From positions 62,001-126,000 of the forward strand of contig JALONM010000003.1 in assembly GCA_025454925.1 (NCBI GenBank): DNA of 64,000 bases, given 5' to 3'. Origin of the DNA: Cytophagaceae bacterium. GTDB taxonomy: Bacteria; Bacteroidota; Bacteroidia; Cytophagales; Cytophagaceae. Within the stretch, counting starts at the first letter, position 1. Each line of letters starts with the position of its first letter. A program made the translations under genes and the position numbers. This document shows, piece by piece, positions 44,378 to 52,884 of the stretch. The notes beneath the pieces were generated by a model. The model was not told where the DNA came from. It worked only from the letters and a program-made list of their open reading frames with translations, and ran no database searches.

Positions 44378-46612
44378 ATGATCAAAAAGTTAATAGTTGC
44401 TTCACTGCTCTTTCAATTCCTAGCAACATTTGCCCAGGATAATGAAAAACGTATAGATGAAATTCTCAAGCAAATGACGCTGGAGGAAAAGGTTGGACAA
44501 ATGACTCAGGTTACTCTGGATGTAATAAGTAAGGGACAACCTTTCGACGAGAAGAAAAAACAAGAAATTAATGAAGCCGGTTTGAAAGAGGCGATACACA
44601 CCTATAAAATAGGCTCCATCCTGAATACAGGAACGCATACCTTGACTCGTGATGAATGGTATACCATAATTGGGAAAATTCATCAGGAGAATAAGACTTC
44701 CCGGTTAAAAATTCCGGTGCTGTATGGTATCGACGCCATCCACGGTGCCAATTATACTGTGGGTGCTACGCTGTTTCCTCAGGAGCTCGCATTGGCCGCT
44801 ACCTGGCAACCTGCCTATGCCGAAAAAATGGGACAAATTACAGCCTATGAGGTACGTGCCTCCGCCATACCTTGGAATTTTTCTCCTGTACTGGACCTGG
44901 GCAGACAACCATTATGGTCGCGCTTTTTTGAGACCTTTGGCGAAGACCAATACTTAGCCACGCAAATGGGAAATGCAGCGGTGTTAGGCTACCAAGGGAC
45001 GAATATGGGGCATCCGGAGCGTGTAGCAGCATGCCTGAAACATTATGTAGGATACAGCAATAGCAAATCCGGAAAAGACCGCACTCCTATTCAAATGTCG
45101 GAGCGCGAACTTCGCGAATTATACTTGCAGACCTTTAAATCCGCCATTGAAAAAGGAGCCATGACGGTCATGATAAACTCTTCTGAAATCAATGGAACGC
45201 CGGTACATGCTTCGCACCGCATTCTTACACAAATCCTGAAAGATGAATTAAAGTTCAAAGGTTTTGCAGTTACAGACTGGGAAGACATTATTATGCTTCA
45301 TACCGTGCACAGAGTGGCCGCTACTGAAAAAGAAGCCGTAAAAATTGCCGTAAACGCAGGGGTAGACATGAGTATGGTACCTTTGAATTATAGCTTTTTC
45401 AAACACCTGGTAGAATTGGTAAACGAAGGGCAAGTTCCTATGTCGAGAATCGACGATGCCGTGCGCAGAATCTTGCGTGTAAAATTACAGTTAGGGCTTT
45501 TCACTAAAACACACGAGGAAAAATCTTACTACACTAAATTTGGATCTGCTGAATTCGCTAACGCCAGCTATCAGGCTGCATTAGAATGCGTAACCCTATG
45601 TAAAAATCAAAACAATATTTTACCTCTGAAAAAAGGCAAAAAAATATTGGTGACTGGAGTAGGTGGAAATACGCTAAACTGTTTGAATGGAGCCTGGACA
45701 CATACCTGGCAAGGAGTTGACTCTACCTACAATACCAAAGGAAAGAAGACTATTTTCCAGGCCATGCAGGAATTGGGAGGAAAAGAAAATGTGTTCTTCG
45801 TGCAAGGAACCTCCTTTGATAAAGATGTGAATATTGCCAAAGCTGTTGAAAAAGCTAAAGAAGTAGACTACATCGTATTGTGCCTAGGAGAAATTCCAGC
45901 AACTGAAAAAGTGGGTGATATCGAAGACCTCAGCTATCCTGCTGCACAACTCAACTTAGCCAAAGCGCTTGCGGCAGCCGGAAAACCTGTTATAACCATT
46001 TTGCTAAGCTCAAGACCACGTCTATTTACTGAAGTAGAACCCATGTTCAGCGCTGTGATCAATGCTTACTGGCCTGGAGACGAAGGAGGAAGAGCACTGG
46101 CAGCTACTCTGTATGGCGATAATAATCCATCTGGGAAACTTCCGTACACCTATCCTAAATACTCTGGCTCTTTGGTAACCTATGACCATAAACTTTCAGA
46201 AAAAAGAGACAAAGATTTTGGATTCAATGCGTTTAACCCTCTTTATGAATTTGGACATGGTTTAAGCTATACAAGTTTCGAATACACAGCAATGAGTGTT
46301 AGCAAAAACCTCCTTAAAGGAAATGAAAAAATACAGGTAAGTATACAAGTGAAAAATACCGGTGCGGTAGAAGGTAAAGAAGTTGTTCAACTTTATTACA
46401 GAGATCAATTTGCCAGCATCACTCCTTCTGTTAAAAAATTAGTTCGATTTGAAAAAATTAGCCTGAAGCCTGGAGAAACTAAAACCGTACGTTTTGAAAT
46501 CGAGGCCAAAGACCTGGCATTTGTCGGAGCGGATCTAAAATGGATCACCGAACCAGGTAAATTTGATCTGATGATCGGAAAATCAAGTATTGAAATTTCG
46601 TACGAAGAATAA
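44378..46612 (+). CDS. bglX: Family GH3 beta-glucosidase, exported
   Basis: A 744-residue enzyme with a signal peptide (cleavage near TFAQ, residue 19). The GH3 N-terminal TIM-barrel domain has PVLYGIDAIHGANYTVGATLFPQ and the nucleophile aspartate in GFAVTDWEDI. The alpha/beta sandwich follows (KKILVTGVGGN and the SYPAAQL region), and a fibronectin III-like C-terminal domain begins near YEFGHGLSYTSFEY. It cleaves oligo-beta-glucosides in the periplasm. It has the usual BglX length. Its position after the GH16 gene points to laminarin or mixed-linkage glucan as source. No SusC/SusD pair is nearby. Confidence 0.92.
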   Translation: MIKKLIVASLLFQFLATFAQDNEKRIDEILKQMTLEEKVGQMTQVTLDVISKGQPFDEKKKQEINEAGLKEAIHTYKIGSILNTGTHTLTRDEWYTIIGKIHQENKTSRLKIPVLYGIDAIHGANYTVGATLFPQELALAATWQPAYAEKMGQITAYEVRASAIPWNFSPVLDLGRQPLWSRFFETFGEDQYLATQMGNAAVLGYQGTNMGHPERVAACLKHYVGYSNSKSGKDRTPIQMSERELRELYLQTFKSAIEKGAMTVMINSSEINGTPVHASHRILTQILKDELKFKGFAVTDWEDIIMLHTVHRVAATEKEAVKIAVNAGVDMSMVPLNYSFFKHLVELVNEGQVPMSRIDDAVRRILRVKLQLGLFTKTHEEKSYYTKFGSAEFANASYQAALECVTLCKNQNNILPLKKGKKILVTGVGGNTLNCLNGAWTHTWQGVDSTYNTKGKKTIFQAMQELGGKENVFFVQGTSFDKDVNIAKAVEKAKEVDYIVLCLGEIPATEKVGDIEDLSYPAAQLNLAKALAAAGKPVITILLSSRPRLFTEVEPMFSAVINAYWPGDEGGRALAATLYGDNNPSGKLPYTYPKYSGSLVTYDHKLSEKRDKDFGFNAFNPLYEFGHGLSYTSFEYTAMSVSKNLLKGNEKIQVSIQVKNTGAVEGKEVVQLYYRDQFASITPSVKKLVRFEKISLKPGETKTVRFEIEAKDLAFVGADLKWITEPGKFDLMIGKSSIEISYEE

Positions 46613-46622
46613 TAGGTTTTAC

Positions 46623-46643
46623 GCCGGGGTCTCAGGCCCCGGC
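46623..46643 (+). terminator. GC-rich hairpin between bglX and the DISM gene
   Basis: GCCGGGG / CCCCGGC with a seven-base loop starts ten bases after the bglX stop and ends 15 bases before the next ATG (46659). There is no U-tract. It may attenuate read-through, or stabilise the upstream mRNA end. Confidence 0.5.
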
Positions 46644-46658
46644 ATAACTTTCATCCCG

Positions 46659-48500
46659 ATGCGTCTACTTCTTCTACTATTTTGCTTTAACCTCGCCTTG
46701 GCTCAGGAATTGATTCAGCTCAAGCCTGATGTTCAATTTGTTGAAATCAAAGAAGGAAAATATAAGATTTGGGTTGACAGCAGCAATCAGGCTACCATTG
46801 ATCAGGTTAGAAAAAAAACGTTTGCAGAACTTCCTCTCTTCAACAAAAATCCTGAATATAGTTACTGGCTGCACTGCCGCATTCTTTCAGAAAAAAATCT
46901 TAACTGGGTCCTTGAAATCCTCGATTCCAGACAGCAAGAACTAGAAATTTATGTGATTGACTCCACGAATGTTTTTGTTGAAAAGCTTGGACAACGAATT
47001 CCATTTAAGCAGAGGAGTTATGGTCACAAAAATTTCATTATTGACTTACCTCACCAAGGTAACACGCAGGAAATTTATATCAAGTTCAAATCACCCTTTG
47101 TAATTTCCATGCTGAGTAAAATCAGACGCCATCATGAATTTACCTCGTACGCGCTTAATGAATATTATTTTCTAGGTTTCTTTTACGGATTGCTTTGCAT
47201 CATAATTCTTTATAATTCCTTTCTCTTCTTATTTGTTAAAGAACGTATCTACTTATACTACGCTGGATTCGTGTTGGCTTGGGCCTTTCACTCACTCAGC
47301 GACGACGGGATCGGTAATCAATACCTTTGGACGGATTTTTATTGGGTTTCCGCCTTTGGACAGCTCATTTCAAGACCCTTATTCGTCTTCTTTCTAATCA
47401 TCTATTCTATTGAATTCTTATCCCTGAAAGAACGATATCCAGGAGCTACCAAGCTCATCTATTTAATTTACGCAGCCTACTTGGTAATAAGCAGCATGGA
47501 TTTCTTCTGGCTGCACATGCCTCATGTCATGAACACCATGTTTATCATTCCATTGCTGATTATTTTCTATTACGCAGTAAAAATATTCAAAGATGGATTC
47601 CGCCCCTCACGATTCTTTATCATAGGAAACTCTTTTGTATTGTTGGGTTTGGCACTTCGTATTTTAAAAGATACCGATGTCTTGGAACATATTTCAGCCT
47701 CCGTGAGCCTCATGGTATTCGGTATTTACAGCCAGAACATGGGAGTATTTTTGGAAATCCTGGTGATGACTATAGCCCTGGCCGACCGCTTGAGGTATTT
47801 AAAACGTAAAGACGAAGAAGCTCAAAATATTATCATTGAACAGCTCAAAGAAAACGAACAACTCAGTCAGAAAGTTAACAGAGAGCTCGAACAGAAAGTA
47901 AATGAGCGTACCGTTCAATTGCAGGAAGCGAAAAAAGTGGTAGAAGAAGCCAATGAAAAATTAAAAGCACAGGCCGACGAAATTCAACGCATGAATGCAT
48001 TGCTCGATCTCGACAATCATAAACTTAAGAAGAAAGTACAAGAAGTGACGGAAGCTCGTGTAAAATTCAAGGACGTCAGTTACGAAGAATTTTCCAACAT
48101 TTTCCCAAACGACCTTGCCTGCCAGCGATACCTGGAGGAAATAAAATGGAGTAAAGGCTATCACTGTAAAAAATGCAACAACAGTAAATTCAGCGAAGGG
48201 GTAAAAAAATTCTCCCGAAGATGCACCAAATGTGGATACAACGAATCCATTACTGCTTATACCTTGCTCCATAAATGTAAATTCCCCCTCCCGAAAGCGA
48301 TGTACATTCTGATGAAAGTATTTCGATACGGAGAAAAAAATAGCCTCAACGAAATGTCTGAACAATTACAATTGAGAAAAAGTACGGTTTGGGCCTTCAA
48401 GGAAAAAGTATTAGAGGCCATGAAAAGCCAGAAAAGTAAAAGTAATAACTTTGATGACAACCTTGCCCAGCTTATACTCAGCAGTAAAGTAGAAGACTAG
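46659..48500 (+). CDS. 7TMR-DISM receptor fused to IS1595-type transposase zinc-ribbon/helical domain
   Basis: 613 residues from ATG 46659; the frame upstream runs through the hairpin and lacks a signal sequence. Order: signal peptide (1-16), extracellular 7TMR-DISMED2-like beta domain (about 17-165, with YWLHCRI and LEILDSRQQELEIYVID), seven membrane helices (about 168-380, opening EYYFLGFFYGLLCIIILYN), a charged coiled coil (about 385-470, ELEQKVNERTVQLQEAKK). Then comes a C-terminal module matching the N-terminal part of IS1595/ISXO2 transposases: FPNDLACQRYLEEIKWSKG, a CxxC-15-CxxC zinc ribbon (C503, C506, C522, C525), ITAYTLLHKCKFPLPKAMYI, and a helix-turn-helix-like SEQLQLRKSTVWAFKEKV. 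The DDE catalytic domain is missing. A membrane-anchored sensor with a DNA-binding output is inferred. It follows the GH16-GH3 pair. Confidence 0.85.
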   Translation: MRLLLLLFCFNLALAQELIQLKPDVQFVEIKEGKYKIWVDSSNQATIDQVRKKTFAELPLFNKNPEYSYWLHCRILSEKNLNWVLEILDSRQQELEIYVIDSTNVFVEKLGQRIPFKQRSYGHKNFIIDLPHQGNTQEIYIKFKSPFVISMLSKIRRHHEFTSYALNEYYFLGFFYGLLCIIILYNSFLFLFVKERIYLYYAGFVLAWAFHSLSDDGIGNQYLWTDFYWVSAFGQLISRPLFVFFLIIYSIEFLSLKERYPGATKLIYLIYAAYLVISSMDFFWLHMPHVMNTMFIIPLLIIFYYAVKIFKDGFRPSRFFIIGNSFVLLGLALRILKDTDVLEHISASVSLMVFGIYSQNMGVFLEILVMTIALADRLRYLKRKDEEAQNIIIEQLKENEQLSQKVNRELEQKVNERTVQLQEAKKVVEEANEKLKAQADEIQRMNALLDLDNHKLKKKVQEVTEARVKFKDVSYEEFSNIFPNDLACQRYLEEIKWSKGYHCKKCNNSKFSEGVKKFSRRCTKCGYNESITAYTLLHKCKFPLPKAMYILMKVFRYGEKNSLNEMSEQLQLRKSTVWAFKEKVLEAMKSQKSKSNNFDDNLAQLILSSKVED

Positions 48501-48506
48501 CGTCTT

Positions 48507-48539
48507 AAAGCCCAATCTTCGGAATTGGGCTTTTTTTTT
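48507..48539 (+). terminator. Intrinsic terminator after the DISM fusion gene
   Basis: AAAGCCCAAT pairs with ATTGGGCTTT around loop CTTCGGA, then nine T (48531-48539). The last T is also the first base of the next gene's -7 box. Confidence 0.85.
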
Positions 48540-48546
48540 ATCTTTG
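48539..48546 (+). promoter_or_regulatory. Promoter -7 box abutting terminator
   Basis: TATCTTTG, an exact consensus, begins at the final T of the terminator tract and ends four bases before the ATG at 48551. The -33 position falls inside the terminator hairpin and shows no TTTG. Confidence 0.55.
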
Positions 48547-48550
48547 CAGC

Positions 48551-49531
48551 ATGAAACAGGATGTTTACTTACCCTTTGAGCAATTAGTATTTCCCTCGAC
48601 CGCATGTTTCTTAACGGGGAAACCCTTAGGGGAATCGGATTCTATGTATTCTGTTTTTCCCGAATGGTTGAGAAAAAGGTATGAACTGGATGGAAAAACT
48701 TTTTCTATGTTGCTCGATGGGACACGCGTAAAGTACGAAGACTTTCTGCTTCCTTGTTCCGACGAGGTATTAAATCGCCTGATAGCTCTTGACGAGGAAA
48801 TGGAGCGTGCCTTTTCAAAAGGCTACGAAGCAGTGGCTGCATTACCACGCACTACCTTGTTCTATTGGATGGCTAAAACGGTTTATGGAATTTTATTTCA
48901 TGATTTTCAACTCGCCATTCAGCATCAATCCAAACGCCAGGATAGATTTACACTTTCTAATTATTTAAAGCGTAGATTTTCAACGTTACATGGGATGATG
49001 CAAGGTATGCTTGGCATGGTGGATATCGCAAACATCCCTTTCTCCATGGCAGTCTTTAAAGTCCGATACTCCAAAGATGTTTTTAATTACCGCGACGAAA
49101 CCAATAATCTTAATTGCTCTCTCAGCATGAACGACTTTGGAATTGTAGCTTGCTTACAAGACCATGGCATCAATGAGTCAATGCAGAAAGTGCTTATCGA
49201 AAAAATTGGTTCCACGACCTTGCATCCTGCTCAATTCGAAGAAATTTGCAGCCGCTTTATTTACTCCAACTATTTGCTTCGCTCCTATCCTACCTACGAA
49301 TATGTCGAGCAAAATAAAAAAGTAGTGCTGGAACTTAGCGAAGCCAACTGGCCCCCAGGTTTCCAACCCTGGAACGATGAAATGTTTGCACAGGTGTTAG
49401 CTACCTATTGGAAGCCTTGGGGAATTCCGATGTCGCAAATTCATCAGCCACCCAATCCTCCCATTAGTTTTTTGTATAAAGAAACATCCGAGGATTTAGT
49501 GGCATTTGAAGAGATCGCTCTTCCTTATTAA
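48551..49531 (+). CDS. Conserved-looking protein of unknown function
   Basis: A 326-residue protein without signal peptide or membrane helices. It begins MKQDVYLPFEQLVFPSTACFLTGKP, where a cysteine near residue 19 and another at residue 69 (LLPCSDE) might be part of a small metal site. It is rich in aromatic residues, with recognisable but unassigned phrases such as PRTTLFYWMAKTVYGILFHDFQ and WKPWGIPMSQIHQPPNPP. Codon use resembles its neighbours, so it is a real gene. I cannot name a family. The message probably starts at or beside the ATG, given the -7 box ending at 48546. It follows the DISM fusion gene but has its own promoter. Confidence 0.75.
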   Translation: MKQDVYLPFEQLVFPSTACFLTGKPLGESDSMYSVFPEWLRKRYELDGKTFSMLLDGTRVKYEDFLLPCSDEVLNRLIALDEEMERAFSKGYEAVAALPRTTLFYWMAKTVYGILFHDFQLAIQHQSKRQDRFTLSNYLKRRFSTLHGMMQGMLGMVDIANIPFSMAVFKVRYSKDVFNYRDETNNLNCSLSMNDFGIVACLQDHGINESMQKVLIEKIGSTTLHPAQFEEICSRFIYSNYLLRSYPTYEYVEQNKKVVLELSEANWPPGFQPWNDEMFAQVLATYWKPWGIPMSQIHQPPNPPISFLYKETSEDLVAFEEIALPY

Positions 49532-49599
49532 TTTATAAAAAGTAAATCCATGAGAGCAATGGGAAAATGTAAAAAACGGATTGACTGGAATAGCTTCCA

Positions 49600-51177
49600 T
49601 TAAAATCCCCATCGGAGGTAGATTCCAAGCACTATGAGAGCTAGCAATGCAGCAAAAAAATAAATGCGTTTCTGATGTGCATTCAACTCCGGACGGTTGT
49701 AGGCAAATAATAAACTTTTTATCTGCTCCAGTGGAGGAGGCACATCCATGAAACTGATGGCTACTATCAGCACTAGTGAGAATACAAACAGCACAACTGT
49801 AAAATTATAAATATTAAACATTGCGATAGACTGAAGCCAGGAACCTGTTTCCCAAAATTCAGCCCCTTTGAATGTGATATAAAATTTAGTTAACCCAATT
49901 ATAAAACCAAGTATCAAAGCCCAGGTGGCCGCACGTGCGGTGGCCCGTTCCCAAAAGATTCCCATAAGATATACCGCCACAATGGGTGGTGTAAAATAGG
50001 TTAATGAGGATGTAATAACATGCGGTACATCGGCATGAAAAGCATTCATCATCACCATCCAAATCATTGAAAATATTGCTACCACAATGGTGGCAATTTT
50101 CCCCACATTGGTAATCATAAAATCGTTGGCATCTGGAAAAATTTTCTTATAAAAATCAAATGTAAACAAGGTGGAGCATGCATTAAAAGAGGCTGACAAC
50201 GTAATCATGGCCGTTCCTACGGTAGCGGCTACCACCAGGCCTTTCAGCATATCCGGAATAAGTGTGGAAATCATAGACGCGTATAAGGTCTGTCCTTCGT
50301 ATTGAGGGGCTACTGTAAATAAATAAATGCCTGGCAGGATGGTAAGGGGGAATACAAGTAATTTTAAATACCCATGTAACAAGGCCCCGGACTGAAAATG
50401 ATATTCCGACTTACTAGCGAAATAACTTTGTACAATTGTTTGATTGATGCAATGAAACCAAATTCCCAGAATGGGTAATCCAAACACTACACCCGGCCAT
50501 GTATATAGCTCACCCGCTACCGGAGGCCTAAACAGCGTAAAATAATGTGGAGGATATTCTGCCGATACACTTCCATATGCCTTCAATACAAATACTGTAA
50601 ACAACAGGGTACCGCAGAGTATTACAAATCCAATCAAAACGCTGGTCATAATAATAGTGCGCTGTCCCCCTACGATGGAATAAACACCGCAAAACATTAT
50701 CATGAGTATGCTGGTAGTATAAATATCGATTCCAAAAAACTGATGTATGACCAGATGCAACGCTACCAGAATGGCCGATATACGCGCCACAATGGACATG
50801 AGGATTAATAAAAAGCTAGTAATGTATCCTACCACCCGATTGTATCGCATTTCCACATATTGACTGGTCGTGTAAAAATTATTGTGATGGTACACGCGAC
50901 CAAAAACAAGGGCAAGAAAAATACAACAGAGAATACCCGTGAGTTCTGCATTAAAGGCCGCTATGCCTAACTTCGCGGTTTTGGTAGTAAAGCTGAATAA
51001 CGAATTGGTGGAGGTATTGGACAAGAAGGCAATAAAACCTACCATGTACCAGGGATAATGATGAAAGGATACGAAATACTCCGACAATGAAATCTTACCT
51101 TTTGAATAATAAAAGGCCGCTATGCAGCAGATTGCAAAGAACGAAACCAGCGTAACGACACTAAAAGTATTCAACAT
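49600..51177 (-). CDS. Sodium:solute symporter (SSS/SGLT family)
   Basis: A 525-residue membrane protein with about 14 helices from the start (MLNTFSVVTLVSFFAICCIAAFYYSKGK) to the end (YFFAALLALIVLGIYLRWG). It shows the SSS pattern SLSEYFVSFHHYPWYMVGFIAFLSNTSTNSLFSF for the first core helix with its sodium-site residues, GVYSIVGGQRTIIMTSVLIG, and GLVVAATVGTAMITLSASFNACSTLF. The substrate cannot be deduced; relatives move sugars, sialic acid or inositol with Na+. Sitting between the glucan genes and another transporter, it could import glucose, which is inferred from position only. Confidence 0.85.
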   Translation of the reverse strand: MLNTFSVVTLVSFFAICCIAAFYYSKGKISLSEYFVSFHHYPWYMVGFIAFLSNTSTNSLFSFTTKTAKLGIAAFNAELTGILCCIFLALVFGRVYHHNNFYTTSQYVEMRYNRVVGYITSFLLILMSIVARISAILVALHLVIHQFFGIDIYTTSILMIMFCGVYSIVGGQRTIIMTSVLIGFVILCGTLLFTVFVLKAYGSVSAEYPPHYFTLFRPPVAGELYTWPGVVFGLPILGIWFHCINQTIVQSYFASKSEYHFQSGALLHGYLKLLVFPLTILPGIYLFTVAPQYEGQTLYASMISTLIPDMLKGLVVAATVGTAMITLSASFNACSTLFTFDFYKKIFPDANDFMITNVGKIATIVVAIFSMIWMVMMNAFHADVPHVITSSLTYFTPPIVAVYLMGIFWERATARAATWALILGFIIGLTKFYITFKGAEFWETGSWLQSIAMFNIYNFTVVLFVFSLVLIVAISFMDVPPPLEQIKSLLFAYNRPELNAHQKRIYFFAALLALIVLGIYLRWGF

Positions 51178-51409
51178 GAATGTAGTACTATTATCAACAT
51201 CATACTTCCCCTAGGGCTATTATACTGAATTAGGAGATAAACGTTTCAAATAGTGACTCATTAAAAGAATTATATAATAATCTGATAGACTGATCATTAA
51301 ACGAACTTTTCAAAGATTGCAAAACAAAATGTAGGAGTTATCACAGAAGGAACACCGTTGCCTTTAAAAACCTTGAGAAGCACCTCAACGAAATACCGCC
51401 CTAGGTTGC

Positions 51410-52663
51410 CTATTCTTCAAAATTCAAATCCTTGCCAAAAGTTTCCTCTAAAAAATACAAGGCCACTAAGGAAACCACAAAACAACAGGCACCAATGGCA
51501 TATGCCCCGGCGACGTCAGACTCAAGAAGTCCGGAAAAGTAAACAAACCCCGTATTAATTAAGACAAAGGCTCCTCGCACAAAATTTGGGGCAGTGGTAG
51601 CGACGGTGGCTCTAATATTGGTACCGAACTGTTCTGCCGCAATGGTTACGAATACAGCCCAATAACCACAGGTAAAGCCCAAGGCTCCACAAATCCAATA
51701 AAATCCAGATAAACTTAAGTAAGGCAAACTAACCAGATACACGACAGAACCTACCATCATCATTGCCAGAAATACCAACACAGCCTTTTTCCGGCTACCC
51801 AATACTTGGCTCAACAGGCCACTGGCAAGGTCTCCGAAGGTAAGTCCGATATAACCTACCATCACCAGATACGATTGCATCACGGGCCCATTTTCAATCG
51901 TGTGATGAATACGAAAAAATTTTGTTCCATACATGATCAGCAAACCTATCGAAAACCAGATAGGTACACCGATCAAAATACACTTCATGTATTTTGAAAA
52001 GACCGGCCACGAAGAAAACAACGAAAGGAAATTTCCGCGCTCCACTTTTTTCTCTTTTAATTTAGAAAAAATACCGGATTCAAAAACGGAGATCCGAAGC
52101 AACAACAGGGCCAATCCTAGCACGCCGCCGATGATGTAAGTGGTTTTCCAATCGAACATAACAGAGGCAAGTGCTGCCACAATAGCACCGGTAACGCCAA
52201 TGGAAGCGACCAGCATCGTTCCATAGCCGCGTGTTTCTTTGGGCATTATTTCAGCCACCAAGGTAATGCCTACCCCTAACTCCCCTGCCAGGCCAAAGCC
52301 TGCTACAAATCGCCAAAACGAATACGCCTCGATACTGCCAATAAATCCATTGGCAATATTGGCTAACGAATATGTAATGATAGAGGCAAACAAAACCGAT
52401 AACCGGCCTTTTTTATCGCCCAGTATCCCCCAAAAAATTCCACCTAACAGCATACCCACCATTTGATAATTATGCAATGTCATGCCAACCGTATCCACCT
52501 GTGTTCCGGTAAATCCAAGATCGTTGAGGCTTTTGATTCGAACCATACTAAAGAGGACCAAGTCGTATACATCCACAAAATATCCCAGTGCAGCTACAAT
52601 TACTGCGGTGTTGAAGATTCCATTTTGTTTGGAAAACAAGGACGATGTAGAGGAGGTATTCAT
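51410..52663 (-). CDS. MFS transporter, metabolite:H+ symporter type
   Basis: A 417-residue major facilitator protein with 12 predicted helices. It has GYFVDVYDLVLFSMV in the first helix with two acidic residues, GILGDKKGRLSVLFAS (the loop 2-3 signature GDrxGRr) and FVAGFGLAGELGVGITLVAEIMPKETRGYGTMLVAS. This fits the MHS/ProP-ShiA subfamily, which takes up small organic acids or betaines with protons. The ATG at 52663 is used; the in-frame TTG at 52678 would add five residues. It is divergent from the waaA-rsgA unit. Confidence 0.82.
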   Translation of the reverse strand: MNTSSTSSLFSKQNGIFNTAVIVAALGYFVDVYDLVLFSMVRIKSLNDLGFTGTQVDTVGMTLHNYQMVGMLLGGIFWGILGDKKGRLSVLFASIITYSLANIANGFIGSIEAYSFWRFVAGFGLAGELGVGITLVAEIMPKETRGYGTMLVASIGVTGAIVAALASVMFDWKTTYIIGGVLGLALLLLRISVFESGIFSKLKEKKVERGNFLSLFSSWPVFSKYMKCILIGVPIWFSIGLLIMYGTKFFRIHHTIENGPVMQSYLVMVGYIGLTFGDLASGLLSQVLGSRKKAVLVFLAMMMVGSVVYLVSLPYLSLSGFYWICGALGFTCGYWAVFVTIAAEQFGTNIRATVATTAPNFVRGAFVLINTGFVYFSGLLESDVAGAYAIGACCFVVSLVALYFLEETFGKDLNFEE

Positions 52664-52774
52664 ACGAATTGGGTACAAAATATAAGGTTAACAGGCAAAT
52701 GCTTCTTCTCACAAGCTAGGTTCTCCCCGAAAAATAAAAACTCCGAAAACAAGAACCATCGGTGCCTATCTGAT

Positions 52775-52870
52775 ATGGAAGATTTGCACACAGGAGATCA
52801 ATTCAAACAACTATTTGTCCTGAACCAAGGTTTAATAAGTGCCGAAGATATAAAAAAACGATTATATTGA
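52775..52870 (+). CDS. Possible 31-residue small protein or leader peptide
   Basis: ATG 52775 opens a 31-codon frame with charged, helix-like composition (MEDLHTGDQFKQLF then ISAEDIKKRLY) whose stop lies 14 bases before the waaA ATG. The frame continues open upstream but that part is minus-strand MFS shadow. No promoter or family is recognised. It could be translated just ahead of waaA, or be chance. Confidence 0.25.
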   Translation: MEDLHTGDQFKQLFVLNQGLISAEDIKKRLY

Positions 52871-52871
52871 A

Positions 52872-52879
52872 TAATTTTG
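52872..52879 (+). promoter_or_regulatory. Possible waaA -7 box
   Basis: TAATTTTG fits TAnnTTTG and ends five bases before the waaA ATG at 52885. No TTTG is found at the -33 distance, so this is weak. Confidence 0.35.
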
Positions 52880-52884
52880 TCTTC

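Noticed and set aside
46659-48500. An insertion sequence in the receptor gene.
   Set aside because: No DDE catalytic domain, no terminal inverted repeats and no target duplication were seen; the tail is an in-frame part of the receptor protein.
52463-52774. Long plus-strand frame leading into the 31-residue candidate.
   Set aside because: It is antisense to the MFS gene and rich in Cys, Asn and His, as usual for a shadow.
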